DNA of 64,000 nt from Codonopsis lanceolata (Eukaryota > Streptophyta > Magnoliopsida > Asterales > Campanulaceae), in NCBI GenBank assembly GCA_013146195.2, contig CM028377.1, positions 62,828,285 through 62,892,284 of the forward strand. The letters run 5' to 3'. A model generated the notes under the pieces. The model was not told where the DNA came from. It did no database searches and saw only the letters and a list, made by a program, of their open reading frames with translations. The translations under genes and the position numbers were made by a program. How positions within the stretch are numbered: position 1 is the first letter of the stretch; each line of letters begins with the position of its first letter. Below, piece by piece: positions 1 to 10,569 of the stretch.

Positions 1-2040
1 TTAATTATTCAGCGTTGGAGAAAAGCTGCACCGCCTAGTCTGGGCAACGCAAAGGCTCAAAACCTATCTTGCAAGCTCGATCCATCAAGCTCATCTCCAG
101 GATGGATCCTATAAAATACATCTTCGGCAAGCCATCACTTTCCAATCGACTAGCTAAATGGTCATTTCTCCTCAACGAGTTTGACATCACCTATGTCACG
201 CTCAAATCTATCAAAGGCAACATAATTGCAGACCATTTAGCTGATCTGCCCCTAGAAGCAGAAGATGCAGCTAAGCCTAGTTTCCCAGATGAAGGTGTCC
301 TAGAAATTGCCAATCAAGACACCAGCTGGCAAATGTTCTTTGACAGAGCCGCCAACAAAAGGGGCTTTGGCATAGGAATCTTGTTAATTGACCCAGATTC
401 CCACACTCCATTGGCCATAAGGTTGGAATTCGAATGCTCGAACAATACAGCTGAATACGAGGCATGTATCGCCGGTCTAGAAGAAGCCCTCCGAAAAGGA
501 GCCAAAGACTTGGAAGTCTACGGTGACTCCGCCTTAATCATAAACCAAGTCGAAGGGAAATGGAAGACCCAGGATCCCCGGCTGCAGCTTTATCACGCCA
601 AATTGACAGCACTAGCCACCGAATTTGATAATATCTCGTTTCATTACTTGCCGCGAGATAGAAATCAATTCGCCGATGCCTTGGCCACTCTAGCATCATT
701 GGTCCAAATTCCCACAGAAACCAATGTCCAACCATTTGTAGTTGGGAAAAAGGTCACTCTGGCTTACTGCTTCAAAATCAATGTTGCTCCTGAAAAGGAC
801 CACGAGCCTTGGTATTCAGACATCGTGAATCTGCTTCAGAAAGGAGTCTATCCTCCCAGCCTAGACAAAAGGGGGAAAGTCTCCCTACGGAGATGGGCAT
901 CGCAATTTGTAGTCAGCGGTGGCAGCCTGTACAAAAGGCATTATCAGGGCCTAAATTTATTATGCGTCGATCAAGCAAAAGCTGAGCAAATCATGGACCA
1001 GCTTCATGGTGGTACCTGCGGGCCACACATGAATGGGCATATGCTATTGTCCAAAAAAGTCATCCGACAGGGGTACTATTGGAGCACGCTAGAAACCGAC
1101 TGTATCCGGTGGGTACGTCGTCATTGCGATAAATGCCAGCGCTTCGCAAATCTGCATCACGTGCCCCCACATATCTTATATAACTCCACAGCCCATGGCC
1201 CTTCTCAACTTGGGGAATCGACGTCATAGGTCAAATCCATCCGAAGGGATCTAATGGCCACGAATATGTCTTAGTAGATGTCGACTTACTTCACAAAGTG
1301 GGTGGAAGCCTCTTCCTATAAAATTCTAAATGCTCGAAAGGTGTCCAAATTCATCCGGACCAATATCATATACCGATATGGAGTACCTTTCGAAATTATC
1401 TCCGACAACGGCACACACTTTGAAGGGGACGTAAATCGTCTACTCGACGAATTCAAGATTCAAAGGCATAAATCCTCCCCATACCGACCACAAGCCAATG
1501 GTGCCGTTGAAGCAGCCAACAAAACACTGGAAAATATTATCAGAAAAATGGCTGACACGGGAAGAGACTGGCCAGAAAAATTGCCACTAGCCCTTTGGGG
1601 CTATCGCACTTCGCGCAACCCACCGGGCTACCCCTATTCTTTAGCCTACGACATGGAGGCAGTGCTGCCTATCGAAGTTGAAATCCCATCATTAAGAGTA
1701 ATGATGGAATCAGACATATCAAAAATTGATTGGGTCAAAGGGCGATATGAAGAATTAGCCCCGACGATCGACGCCTGGAACACACTCTGCATATCAAAGG
1801 CGAATAGCTCGAGCATTCAACAAAAAAGTCAAGGGCCGTGACATCCAAGTCGGAGACCTGGTGCTTCGCGAAAAACCCCCTAGTTATGTTGATACTAGAG
1901 GGAAATGGAAGTCTCCCTGGATGGGACCATACATTGTCAAAGAGATCCGGTCAGGAGGTGCAGTACTCCTCACAAATCAGGATGGAGAGGATCTGGTTCA
2001 GCCCTTCAACCTCGACAAGCTTAAAAGGTACTATGCGTGA
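1..2040 (+). pseudogene. Broken pol end: RNase H relic, archaeal-type RNase H, integrase
   Basis: Encoded the replication and integration enzymes of element A. Bases 1-60 keep the tail of the RT-linked RNase H (YSALEKSC). The frame from 69 to 1229 holds a second RNase H with all four acidic residues: D92 (MFFDRA), E129 (TAEYEA), D153 (YGDSAL) and D203 (FADALA). It then has the integrase zinc finger (GPHMNGH and CDKC). The catalytic core follows with D in WGIDVIG (about 1217), D in SDNGTHF and E in GAVEAANK. There are at least four frameshifts: near 60-90, just before 1196, an extra T near 1282, and near 1800. The C-terminal part (GDLVLRE to KRYYA) is in another frame and ends in TGA at 2038-2040. 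The catalytic residues survive but no continuous protein is possible. Confidence 0.9.
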
Positions 2041-2080
2041 GCCGAAAATATATCTGGCAATTGCTTCTCTCTCCAGCTCA

Positions 2081-2193
2081 CTAGGTTGAAAACCCGAAAG
2101 GGCGGCCTAGGCAAAAATTAGAGCATATAAAAAAACAAAAAAAAAAGGAGAAATAAGGGCTCGCTAGGTTGAAAACCCGAAAGGGCAACCTAG
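2081..2193 (+). other. Two tandem hairpins just after the pol stop codon
   Basis: Two copies, 2081-2110 and 2164-2193, of a 30-nt hairpin. An 8-bp outer stem (CTAGGTTG with CGGCCTAG or CAACCTAG) encloses an AAAA bulge and a CCC-GAAA-GGG stem-loop. The two copies differ only where Watson-Crick pairs become G-U pairs. The period is 83 bp. Matching twin hairpins lie at the same place in element B (58040-58162). The function is unknown. Bases 2194-2493 hold A-rich sequence and no gene. Confidence 0.7.
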
Positions 2194-2493
2194 GCAAAAG
2201 TCAGAGCAATAAAAAGAATATATAGGAGAAAAGGAGAGGGAATGCAATTTATGAATCCTCAGCATCTGACCTCCAGCCTGCCAAAATCTTCAGCATATGC
2301 AGAGTCTTGACTGACTAAGAAAAAAAACCATGGCAGAGCTCGCGTAAAACATCAAAATATAATATAAAACAGGTCATATGGTGCAACCTAGGAATAATTG
2401 CCTAAGACGTTTAAGATTATGCATTTATGCATGTACATTTGTCTATTACTACTTGCTACCTATATCCCCCCTGTTTCCCCAACTATCCTTTTA

Positions 2494-4095
2494 TTACAGC
2501 TTAGCCCCGAAGCGGTCCATCAGCGTCTGCGACGTCGCCCAGCCGGGACCATATACTTCGAGGCACATAAGAGGCTCCTTGTGAGAACCACCAGAAGTGT
2601 CCTCATCTTCTTCATCATCAGCGTCCCCATTATCCTGAACAACCGGACGACTTGGGCCAGTGCCGTCATCCCTATGGGCAGTGCTTGACCAGGAATGCCT
2701 CACTTGCTTGCCGGGGATTGCTCCGCCTACTTGCATTGCTCAGACGAGGAGGCGCATTAATGGGGCCTGCCTCATTTGGATCAGGAGCCATCCGGCACCA
2801 AGGCCATGCACCCGCCTGAAATCCTCCTGCAGAGCCTGAGGGACTACTAGCCCCGAGCTTTCCAAATCCTCGCCTATCTCCATCAGGCGAGCATCCAAGC
2901 TACTGCTCACACGTCGGTCCAGCATTCGCCTCAATGCATGCCTAATAATGCGGGAATGCCCCTCAGCAGCCACTAGCACCCATGACAGATATTCATGGGA
3001 CAAGCATATATTCAGAATAGGCATAAGCTGCCTCCCGCGAATCAAAATCAAGCTGCCATATGTTGCGGATAAGGGTGCCTACGTCCCTATCTATCTCCAG
3101 CTCTTCAGCCAGAGGACGGCTCACATCTGGGATAACTTGCTCCCTGCCGAACTGGCGAAGGACCCTGTACGCCATATAAAATGAGGTGTGCTCAAGACCC
3201 GACAGAATAACCTGGGCATAGACCCCGGTATACATAAAGAAGTTGCGGATCTGCCAGTGGCTGACAACCCATATGATTTCCATGGAGCCAATGCGCAAGA
3301 AATACTCAATCCAATCAGACTCCGAAAAATTCGTCTGGTGATAATGGCCACGAGAGCCATAGAGCCCCGGATCATACCTTGCTCCCATCGGCACTGGGCC
3401 CATCACCCAGTTAAAATGTTCCTCTAGCCACATGTGAATCAAAAGAGGGCTACCGGAGGGAAACAACTCATCACCAGTCGCAAAGGCATCCATGCCAGAC
3501 AAGGTTTCAGCCAGAATCACCTGGATGATATTTAGCCGGCGATCCCAAGCCTGCAACACCAGGTCTACCACCCGCACATCTATATATCCGGGTCGGCCCA
3601 CCAGAAGGTACCGTCCCATGAGGCAGAGAAAAAGAGATCCAACCGACGCCGTAAATAAATTGGGTCATCTTCCCTGTACTCTGTATAAGTACCAGGAAGG
3701 ACGGTCAAATTAAAGTTTACTCCGTTGTAGAAACCCGGAGTAGCCTCGCGGGTCGTGCCGAACAACTCCCTTATTGCCATATAAGGACGCCTCCATGCAG
3801 AAGGCACATCGATAGGTCCAGTGGCTGGCATCCCCACCATGGCACAAAATTCCTCGAAAGTGGGACACATCTCATTCATGCAAAAATTGAAAAGGTGGCT
3901 CTGAGGTGACCAGAACCTGGAGGCTCCCCATAGCATATCCTAGTTAATATAAAGGGTCCGCCATGACAACAGGCACCGGTACCCATAGATATGCTCAAAC
4001 CACTCTTGCTCATCTGACCGCAAAGAAAGGACCCAAAAGTCCAGAGCATTCTCGTAAATTTCTATCTCTAAAGCCGTTTGAGCTGGTGCGGCCAT
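2494..4095 (-). pseudogene. Antisense gene 1 of element A, DUF7745-like
   Basis: Reading leftwards from ATG near 4095 (MAAPAQTALEIE), the protein runs through WFEHIYGYRCLLSW, then an in-frame stop near 3940. It continues as FWSPQSHLFNF and EMCPTFEEFCAMVG, which resemble the DUF7745 family of plant transposon-associated proteins (aromatic FW-P, then PTxEEF). Frameshifts near 3600 and 3030 separate two further segments (MGRYLLVGRPGYIDV and LSHEYLSWVLVAAEG). The C-terminus is acidic (DADDEEDED) and stops at 2494 after FGAKL. In total about 530 codons. It is carried on the strand opposite to pol, as reported for Tat/Retand-type elements. Element B keeps only its last ~55 codons (57575-57745). The family assignment rests on remembered motifs. 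Confidence 0.65.
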
Positions 4096-4146
4096 CTCTG
4101 GATAAAAGCAAATTTTATCTGACAAAAATAAAGGGAGATTGAGCAA

Positions 4147-4773
4147 AAAAAGAACTCAAAAGGCTTGAGCAGGAAGGAAAGCAGGCTGATGATGAAATAA
4201 ACGCGGCCTCGGCTTCCATTTATACTGAAAAATTGAAGAAACTAACGAATTCGGAACACAGTGTACGAACAGTGCATGAACAGGGCTGCACAGGAAAAAA
4301 GCCTGGGCGCCACCCATACTCCTTCCTGGCGCGGCGCGCACTTCTCCTATGGGTGGCGCCAGGAACCCCACTACTGCTCCTCCAATACTGCCTGCTATCC
4401 TGGTTTTGGCTCCGACCGTTCCAACGCCAACTCTGTTTGAGCACGGGAAATGAAAGAAATGGCAAAGGCTAGGCCGTAGCCTCATCGGCTGATTTTGAAA
4501 TATCAAGCACAGGAAGAGGCGGCTGCCTTTCCTTCCCCGCAGAGTACCAGAAAAGCCCGCTTTAAATATGAAGGTGTATCTTTCTAAATTTCCATTCATG
4601 AGTTGCAGTGTGCCGTTACCCCTAGATAATGGTCTAGTTTTCTTTTATGCATGAAATATTGAGTCTGTATTTTAAATCCTTGTATCATATAAAATCATAT
4701 TGCATTGCATAAAAAAAACGTATACATAGTCTGGTACAAGAAAAAAAAAGCTAATAAGTGCAGGCAAATTAAG
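4147..4773. other. Spacer between the two antisense genes
   Basis: No convincing gene. Any promoter of antisense gene 1 must lie here, since its ATG is near 4095. Minus-strand reading frames here contain no recognisable domain. Confidence 0.4.
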
Positions 4774-7705
4774 CTAATGAGCGCGAGAAGATCTGCTCCT
4801 TTCAAGGTTGCCACCCATGACTCGAGGGCCGGATCCGCCAATCTTGTACCCTCGCCCCCTCGCCTGAGCACAACCCGATCCGCCAGCCGCATCATCATCA
4901 TCATCATCATCATCCCGGCGCTTGGTCTGCCGCACTGCATCATTCCCCCGACAGGAAAATTCGTCCATAAGCCGCTGGTAAAGTTTGTTGATGTTGCCGC
5001 AGCAACCTCTTGTACGTCGATACATTAACCTGAGAAAAGATGTTGAGACGGCAAAAGAAAAAATATATCAGTCTCCAAGAAAAAAAAAAGAGAGAAGAAA
5101 AAAAATGAATGAAATGATGCAAAAAAAAAAAAGAAAAAAGAAAAAGGAAGGAAATAAAATGTTTACCGTGTGAGCCTGCTCCGGGACATGATACTCCTCG
5201 GGGATATCCGCATCAGGAAGAACCTCCTCCACGATTCTTCCGTCACGATGATACCGGAAGGTAGAAAAAGCATCGGTAGGTGCAGAAAATCCTAGCTACG
5301 TGTCAAGGGTCGGAAAAGAGGGCCTCGGCCTGTCAAAAGCATCAAAAGTACGCCTGGCTACCACAGGGACATGAGGGGCAGGATGGAGCATAGTCCTCAG
5401 AAAATCCTTGTATGCCATTACTGGGAAATCACTCTGAGGCATAAGTAATCTCGACATGTACTAATAACTGTTCGGCAAGAAATCTGGAGCAATCACCCAA
5501 GGGGGAGGCATAGGAGGCGCATCGGGAATGTCGGGAGAATGGCGGTTGACCGCCCATATATAACGAATCAACCATGATAGACACCATCAGTATCCGACAT
5601 CTGTTCATCTCCAGAGTAATCATATAATGCCCCACCAGGCCCCTCCAGGGAAGAAAATGCACGGTCCTACGTTCGAGCTAGCTATTCTCTCCCACAACTT
5701 CACTTTATCCAAGCAATCGCCATCTCGATCCGACCCAACTCGGTTAGCATTCACGAACTCAGCCAAATAAGGTGGCTCGTGAACGCGATGATGCAGTGGA
5801 CCCGACGTGAAATGGAAGACCGAGTAAGTCCAAACCTGCAAGAAAAAAGAATCAGCAAAAAAGAAGAAATGTTGTCAAAAAAACAAAAAAATATAAATGA
5901 AAAAAAAAATGCTGGAAAAGACAAAAGCAGGAAAAAGAAAGGATACCTCCCAAGCCGGAGCAAAGCCATTGAGATTCGGCGAATCGTTGCGGCTAGCTCT
6001 ATCCATAGAAGTGTAAAGCTCGGCCTTATCATAGTCAATGACATGGTCCAAATCCCTCAAACATCCCAGGAAACCCTCAAAGAAGTGGACGAATTGGCGA
6101 AAAAAAAAGAACAAGAATGCTGAGCTACGGCTATCATTTTCCGCAATTCGCTAAAAGCATGTTCCTCACACTACCAATAAAGATCTCATCAGCAGATTTA
6201 TATTCGGGCACAAAGCCCAGGAAATCTTCCACCACATTGTGGTGATGACGGAGGGTATAGTCCGGCTCCAAAATCCTGCCGATGCTAGTAGGGATGCTCG
6301 TAATAGCAGCAAAATCGCACAGGGTCAAAGTCACATCCCCCAGCTAAAATGGAAAGTATGGGTGGTGTCCCACCAATAATCCCTCAAAACATCGAAGATG
6401 GGCAAATAATTGCGGAAGGGACGGAAAGCTCGCAGAAACGCGCTGAAGCCAGAGGACTCCACTAAAACTTGTGCCGTCTCAGGCATTAAGTTATAAATGT
6501 CCAAAACTTTGGCACAACTTGCCCGAATTCGAGTCAAAATCCTGCGCATCTGAAAAAAAAAAAGAGACAAAAAAAGAAGAGAACATCAGTATATCAGCAT
6601 CAGAAAAAAGGAAGGAAAAGGTAAAATCCTTATCTTTTATTTAAACCTCCTACGCATGTCATTTAAATTAAGTCAAAAAAAGCATGTTACATATATCACA
6701 TTTTATAAATAATCATCATTAAAAAAAATTGCATTTTGGCATAATATATCAAAGCAAAAAAATGTGCTATACTTTTGCATTCCTGCATAAAATAAAAAAA
6801 AATCGAAAAGAGAAAAAAATGTGTGTTTTGCATTCAAGAATAAATACATGTTGCATTTTTGCACATATTGAATAATACCCATGCAACATTTTAGCAAGCA
6901 TCTAAAATTTTCTATGTCACATTTACATTCCCATGCATGAATCTAATAAAAATGATATATGCATGCGTTAGCAATTCATCATTTGTATCCATTTTCCAAA
7001 TTATTGCATTTTAGCATTCGCAAAAAATAATAAAATGTTGCAAATATTGAAAGAAAATATTTCTATTGCATTTAGTATTCATCTCTGTAGCATATGCATT
7101 CATAAAAGTGAATATTATTGCATAAAGTATTCTTGTTACATTTTGCATGCATCCAAAAATATGCCTGAAAATGTATCCAAAAAAATGCATCATGTTTCCG
7201 AAAAGTCTATTGCATAAGCATGCATCATAAAAAATATTTTTTCAGTCTAAACATGTATCATGTAGTTAAAGTGCATCAGTAATGTAAAATATGCATCGCA
7301 GAGTCAAATAGCGTCAATTATTCAAGTATGCATCGCAAAAATAAATAACATGAATTTCATATTTTTGCTATGGATAAATTGTCAAATTGCATCATTCTAG
7401 CACATAAATTGCATGCATAAGCATCATAAGCAAGAACTTGTATGCTCCAAAAGTCCAAAACAACAGAGAAATCTAGCAGATCTGAGAATTCATCCAAATG
7501 GGTTTGAGAAAAAAAAGAAGCTTACAGTGGGAATCGGAAGATTAGACACATAGGTGTTCCGATCGCGAAGAAGGTTGCTCCAGTCATCCTTCGAATAGAA
7601 ATATTTGACGTGATTTCGGATCAAGGGAGGAAGTTCCTTCCCTTCTTCGCCCGAATCCGGATACATCAGTGCCTTTCCTTTCCGAGATCTTGAGGAAGAT
7701 ACCAT
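4774..7705 (-). pseudogene. Antisense gene 2 of element A, plant mobile domain (PMD)-like, with introns
   Basis: Exon 1 runs 7705 to about 7527 (MVSSSRSRKGKAL to LPIPT) and ends at donor GTAAGC. After a ~950-bp intron, the acceptor TTTTTCAG is followed by exon 2 from about 6553: MRRILTRIRASCAKVLDIY, then DYWWDTTHTFHFSWG and VTLTLCDFAAI. The WWD-TFHF-WG-TLTL pattern is characteristic of the aminotransferase-like plant mobile domain (PF10536). A G-run deletion near 6332 and another shift near 6130 break the frame. Further segments are FVHFFEGFLGCLRD to GFAPAWE (donor GTATCC near 5946), then acceptor TTGCAG and VWTYSVFHF to about 5640. A last exon at about 5030-4774 has a poly-Asp and Gly/Arg-rich tail. 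PMD proteins occur in host MAIN/MAIL proteins and in gypsy elements. Element B has lost this gene. Confidence 0.65.
6655..7445. repeat. TGCAT/CATGCA-rich intron of antisense gene 2
   Basis: AT-rich sequence with TGCAT or ATGCA roughly every 20-40 bp, including full CATGCA cores near 6880, 6932, 7145, 7220 and 7411. It is not a tandem repeat with a fixed period. Element B has the same kind of region at 56455-57100. Confidence 0.65.
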
Positions 7706-7984
7706 CTATTCAGTAAAACACACAAATTGGCGGAAGAAAATCGAGAAAATGAGAAGAAATGAAGAAATAGGTTTGTCGGCAGTAACAATGGCCGCAAGAG
7801 AACGAAGATAGAAGAAAAGAAGCTGAAGTTGCTTCTGCTTTCCTTCTCCCCGTAACTTATGAGGGAAAGAAAAGAGAAGATTTCATTTTTTCCCTCCGAA
7901 GTTCAAAAATTCAGCACTTAAGTCCTCAAGTTTCCCAAAGTGCAAAATGACCCTTAAAGCTTAACGGAAAGTTAACAAAAATTG

Positions 7985-8460
7985 ACGGTCATCCATCAAA
8001 AAGCCAAAAGAAAGCTCACATCCCCAGCAGGTCAGCCACAAGATGATCAAAAAAGCAAGAAGAACAGCAGCAGTGAAAGAAAAAGCAACAGGAAAGGTAA
8101 AATTCTCAGCAAAAAGCAAGCAAAAAAAAAGAAAAAAATGTGCAAGCAAAAAAAAAGAAAAAATGTGCAAGCAAAAGAAAAAAATATGCAAAAAGAAAAA
8201 AAGAAAAAATGTGTGCAAGCAATAGAAACAAAAAAAATGCAAAGAGCAGAAAAAAATACAAAGAGAAAAGCAATAATAAAAAAAAGAGATGCAAAAAGCA
8301 GCAAAATGCAAAAAGCGCCGCAAGAAAGAAGAAAAAAATGCAAAGGAGAGAAATACAAAAAGCAAGCAAAAGAAAATCTCCAGCAAAAGTCAGAAACGCA
8401 GCAAAAAGAAAAAATACCAGCAGCAGAAGCGAAGCAAAGCAACAATAAAAGCAAGGCAAT
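7985..8460 (+). repeat. A/G-rich low-complexity tract
   Basis: Irregular repeats of AAGCAAAAAAAAAG and AAATGTGC type. Long Lys-rich or Phe-rich frames here reflect base composition only. A 10-bp perfect hairpin (AAAAGGTAAA with TTTACCTTTT) lies just downstream at 8467-8490. Bases 7706-7984 show no gene. Confidence 0.75.
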
Positions 8461-8502
8461 GGTAAGAAAAGGTAAAGTATTTTACCTTTTTTGCATGAAA
8501 AA

Positions 8503-8880
8503 AGTGTCCCACCATCGCATTCGACGAAGGTTATCCATGCCCGAGGATGCGATGCTTTCTTGCTTTATAGGAGTAACATCGGATCATCTCCTCGTGGGGC
8601 GTAACCCCGAGATGAATGATCAAACCATGATGTGTCCCACCAGGCTATCTACGCCTGAGGATGCGATGCTTTCCTGCTTTATAGGAGTAGCATAAGGTCA
8701 TCTCCTCACGGGGCGTAACCCCGAGACGAATGATCAAACCATGATGTGTCCCACCATCGCATTCGACGAAGGTTATCCACGCCTGAGGATGCGATGTTTT
8801 CCTGCTTTATATGAGTAGCATAAGATCATCTCCTCGCGGGGCGTAACCCCGAGATGAATGATCAAAATTTGAATCTATGT
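8503..8880 (+). repeat. Three tandem ~120-bp repeats in the element A 3' region
   Basis: Copies start near 8503, 8632 and 8745. Each carries a GAGGATGCGATG block and a short GGGGCGTAACCCC hairpin. The first and third contain a 42-nt hairpin (8513-8554 and 8755-8796) with a perfect 8-bp outer stem, CATCGCAT with ATGCGATG. The second copy lacks the left arm. Confidence 0.8.
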
Positions 8881-8976
8881 TCAGCCTTTTCTTCAAGGGG
8901 GCGTAGACCCCGGGCCAGTTAAAAGGCTATCGTACTTCGACGAAGGGCCCTGCCCTGAGGAGGCGATTTATCCCAC

Positions 8977-9018
8977 CATCGTGTTCAGCAAAGGGTTCGA
9001 CCCTTTGAGGATACGATG
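8977..9018 (+). other. 42-nt two-stem hairpin, diverged unit of the preceding repeat
   Basis: Outer arms are CATCGTGT (8977-8984) and ATACGATG (9011-9018). The inner stem is a perfect 7 bp, AAAGGGT and ACCCTTT, closing a TCG loop (8990-9006). It has the same 42-nt length as 8513-8554. The sixth outer pair changes from C-G to T-A and the seventh is G-T, so pairing is kept. Confidence 0.6.
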
Positions 9019-9060
9019 TTTGATCTTGGTATTCCACCCAGTGTTGTTTGTTTGCATCTG

Positions 9061-9130
9061 GCCGAACTACGTTTGGTCTGATTCCTTTTATTAAGGGATA
9101 CATAGGCAGCCTACTTCGGTAGGTCCGACC
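9061..9130 (+). other. Conserved 3'-region module with a UUCG-loop hairpin
   Basis: A block containing GGTCTGATTCC, AAGGGATACATAGGCAG and a hairpin CCTAC-TTCG-GTAGG (9110-9123). Three diverged copies of this module occur in element B (55262-55605), each with a 4-nt loop hairpin. Confidence 0.65.
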
Positions 9131-9306
9131 ATCAGAGCACTTAATTTGTATATCTGCTTAAAAACTACGATAACCTGCTATGACCGACTAAATATGTCTA
9201 GGATATGTGAGATTTGGTATGCATTATAAACTGTTGCATTATAACTGCTACCTGTTGCATTACTCCCCATTATAATTTCCATGAAATGAGGGAGTCTATT
9301 TCTTAT

Positions 9307-9368
9307 CAACGATGTTCGTTTACTCGGTAAGCTGCGGGTTACCTGTAAACTCCATCGTTGAGGGGCTC
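9307..9368 (+). other. 54-nt hairpin abutting the polypurine tract of element A
   Basis: Nested stems are CAACGATG/CATCGTTG (9307-9314, 9353-9360), GTTTAC/GTAAAC (9318-9323, 9345-9350) and GGTAA/TTACC (9326-9330, 9339-9343), with an 8-nt loop. The purine-rich AGGGGCTC (9361-9368) follows directly and is presumed to be the plus-strand priming tract next to the LTR. Element B has a hairpin of the same length in the same place. Confidence 0.75.
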
Positions 9369-9692
9369 TGTAGACACCTCAATTTCGTACCCCCTGGTAT
9401 GTAACATGACATGCGATATCAAGACCTGTTGAAACTTAACAAATGTCAAGTTACTCGGTTTAAAAATGCAAAAGACAAAGCATGATGCGTAAAACAATGA
9501 AATGCAGGGGCCAGAGTGTCAAAAAGGAGGCTAAAATTGGAACCAGGCGCCGCCAATATGCAAGGAGGGCGCAGCGCCCAAGCCCAAATAGTGCTTTACG
9601 ATTTGAGAATTAGTACAAGCTCTCAAGCACGCAGTACAAGTTGATGAAGCACAAAGAATAAATTTTAATGCCGAATGAGTCCCTTCTTTAGC

Positions 9693-9701
9693 CTATAAAT
9701 A
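9693..9701 (+). promoter_or_regulatory. TATA box of the element A LTR promoter
   Basis: CTATAAATA about 325 bp into the LTR. The element B LTR has the counterpart CTATAAATAG on the minus strand at 54704-54713. This implies a short U3 and a long R-U5. Confidence 0.6.
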
Positions 9702-10569
9702 CGAGTGCCCAGCTTCAGAATTGAGGGCCGAGAAATTCTCACTCATACTGTTCAGCGTAAATTTTACATAGTAGAGAGCGATCGTGAGATAGAGAGAAAC
9801 CCCTCCTCTTATAAGCCTCGAAGCTCTGCCAAATCTCCTCCAAACTCAAAACCAACCGGTCAAAGTGAACCTTAGTCCTCCAGCTATGATTCTACCCTAT
9901 TTCTCCGATCCAAAAATCTTAAAAAGAGCAGTTGCTCTGCCCGAATCCAAAGGCCAAATCCGCCAGAAGCAAGCAGTTGCTCTGCCCGATTTCCGCCAGC
10001 AGCAAGCAAACAATAGCAAAAACACAAGCATTTGTTCCGCCCGTTTTACGGTGCCTGAAAGTAACTTTCGGAAGCGGTTATTCTGTCCGAACCGTAGCAG
10101 CAGCAAAAGACTCCCTCTCCCGGAAGGACAGAGCGAGCGCACCTCACGCTCTTAAAGGTAAACCTTTAAGATTTTTTATATAAAAAATGCTATTTTGATC
10201 TGGTCCAATGTAAAAAAATATAAGCAGTTGTGCTGCCCGGATTTCTATAGAAAATAGCATTAAAAAGAGCCATTATTATGGCCAAATATTTTTAAATGTA
10301 TTTGCAATTACTGGAAGGAGGCGGATGCAAGTTTGTAAATAATGTAAATACATATATATTTACTTTTTAAATGCTTTATTTCATTTGCTAGATAAATATA
10401 ATAAAATCATATTTTAGCCAAAAACTATTTTTGAGACCGAAAGGGCGAGTTGGGTGCCTAACACCTTCCCACCTCGTAACTTAGCCTCCGAACCCCTTTT
10501 TTACAAACTCTGGTTATTTTTTGTTTTTCTTTATTTCTCCTTAAAATAAAGATGACGACTTTGTTTAAA

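Noticed and set aside
7961..8460. Long Lys-rich (plus) and Phe/Leu-rich (minus) open frames
   Set aside because: Produced by A/G-rich low-complexity DNA lacking stops; no domain and no start context.
9865..10183. Overlapping open frames just downstream of the LTR TATA box
   Set aside because: They lie in the LTR R-U5 region with repeated AGCAGTTGCTCTGCCC words; not conserved as a frame in element B.
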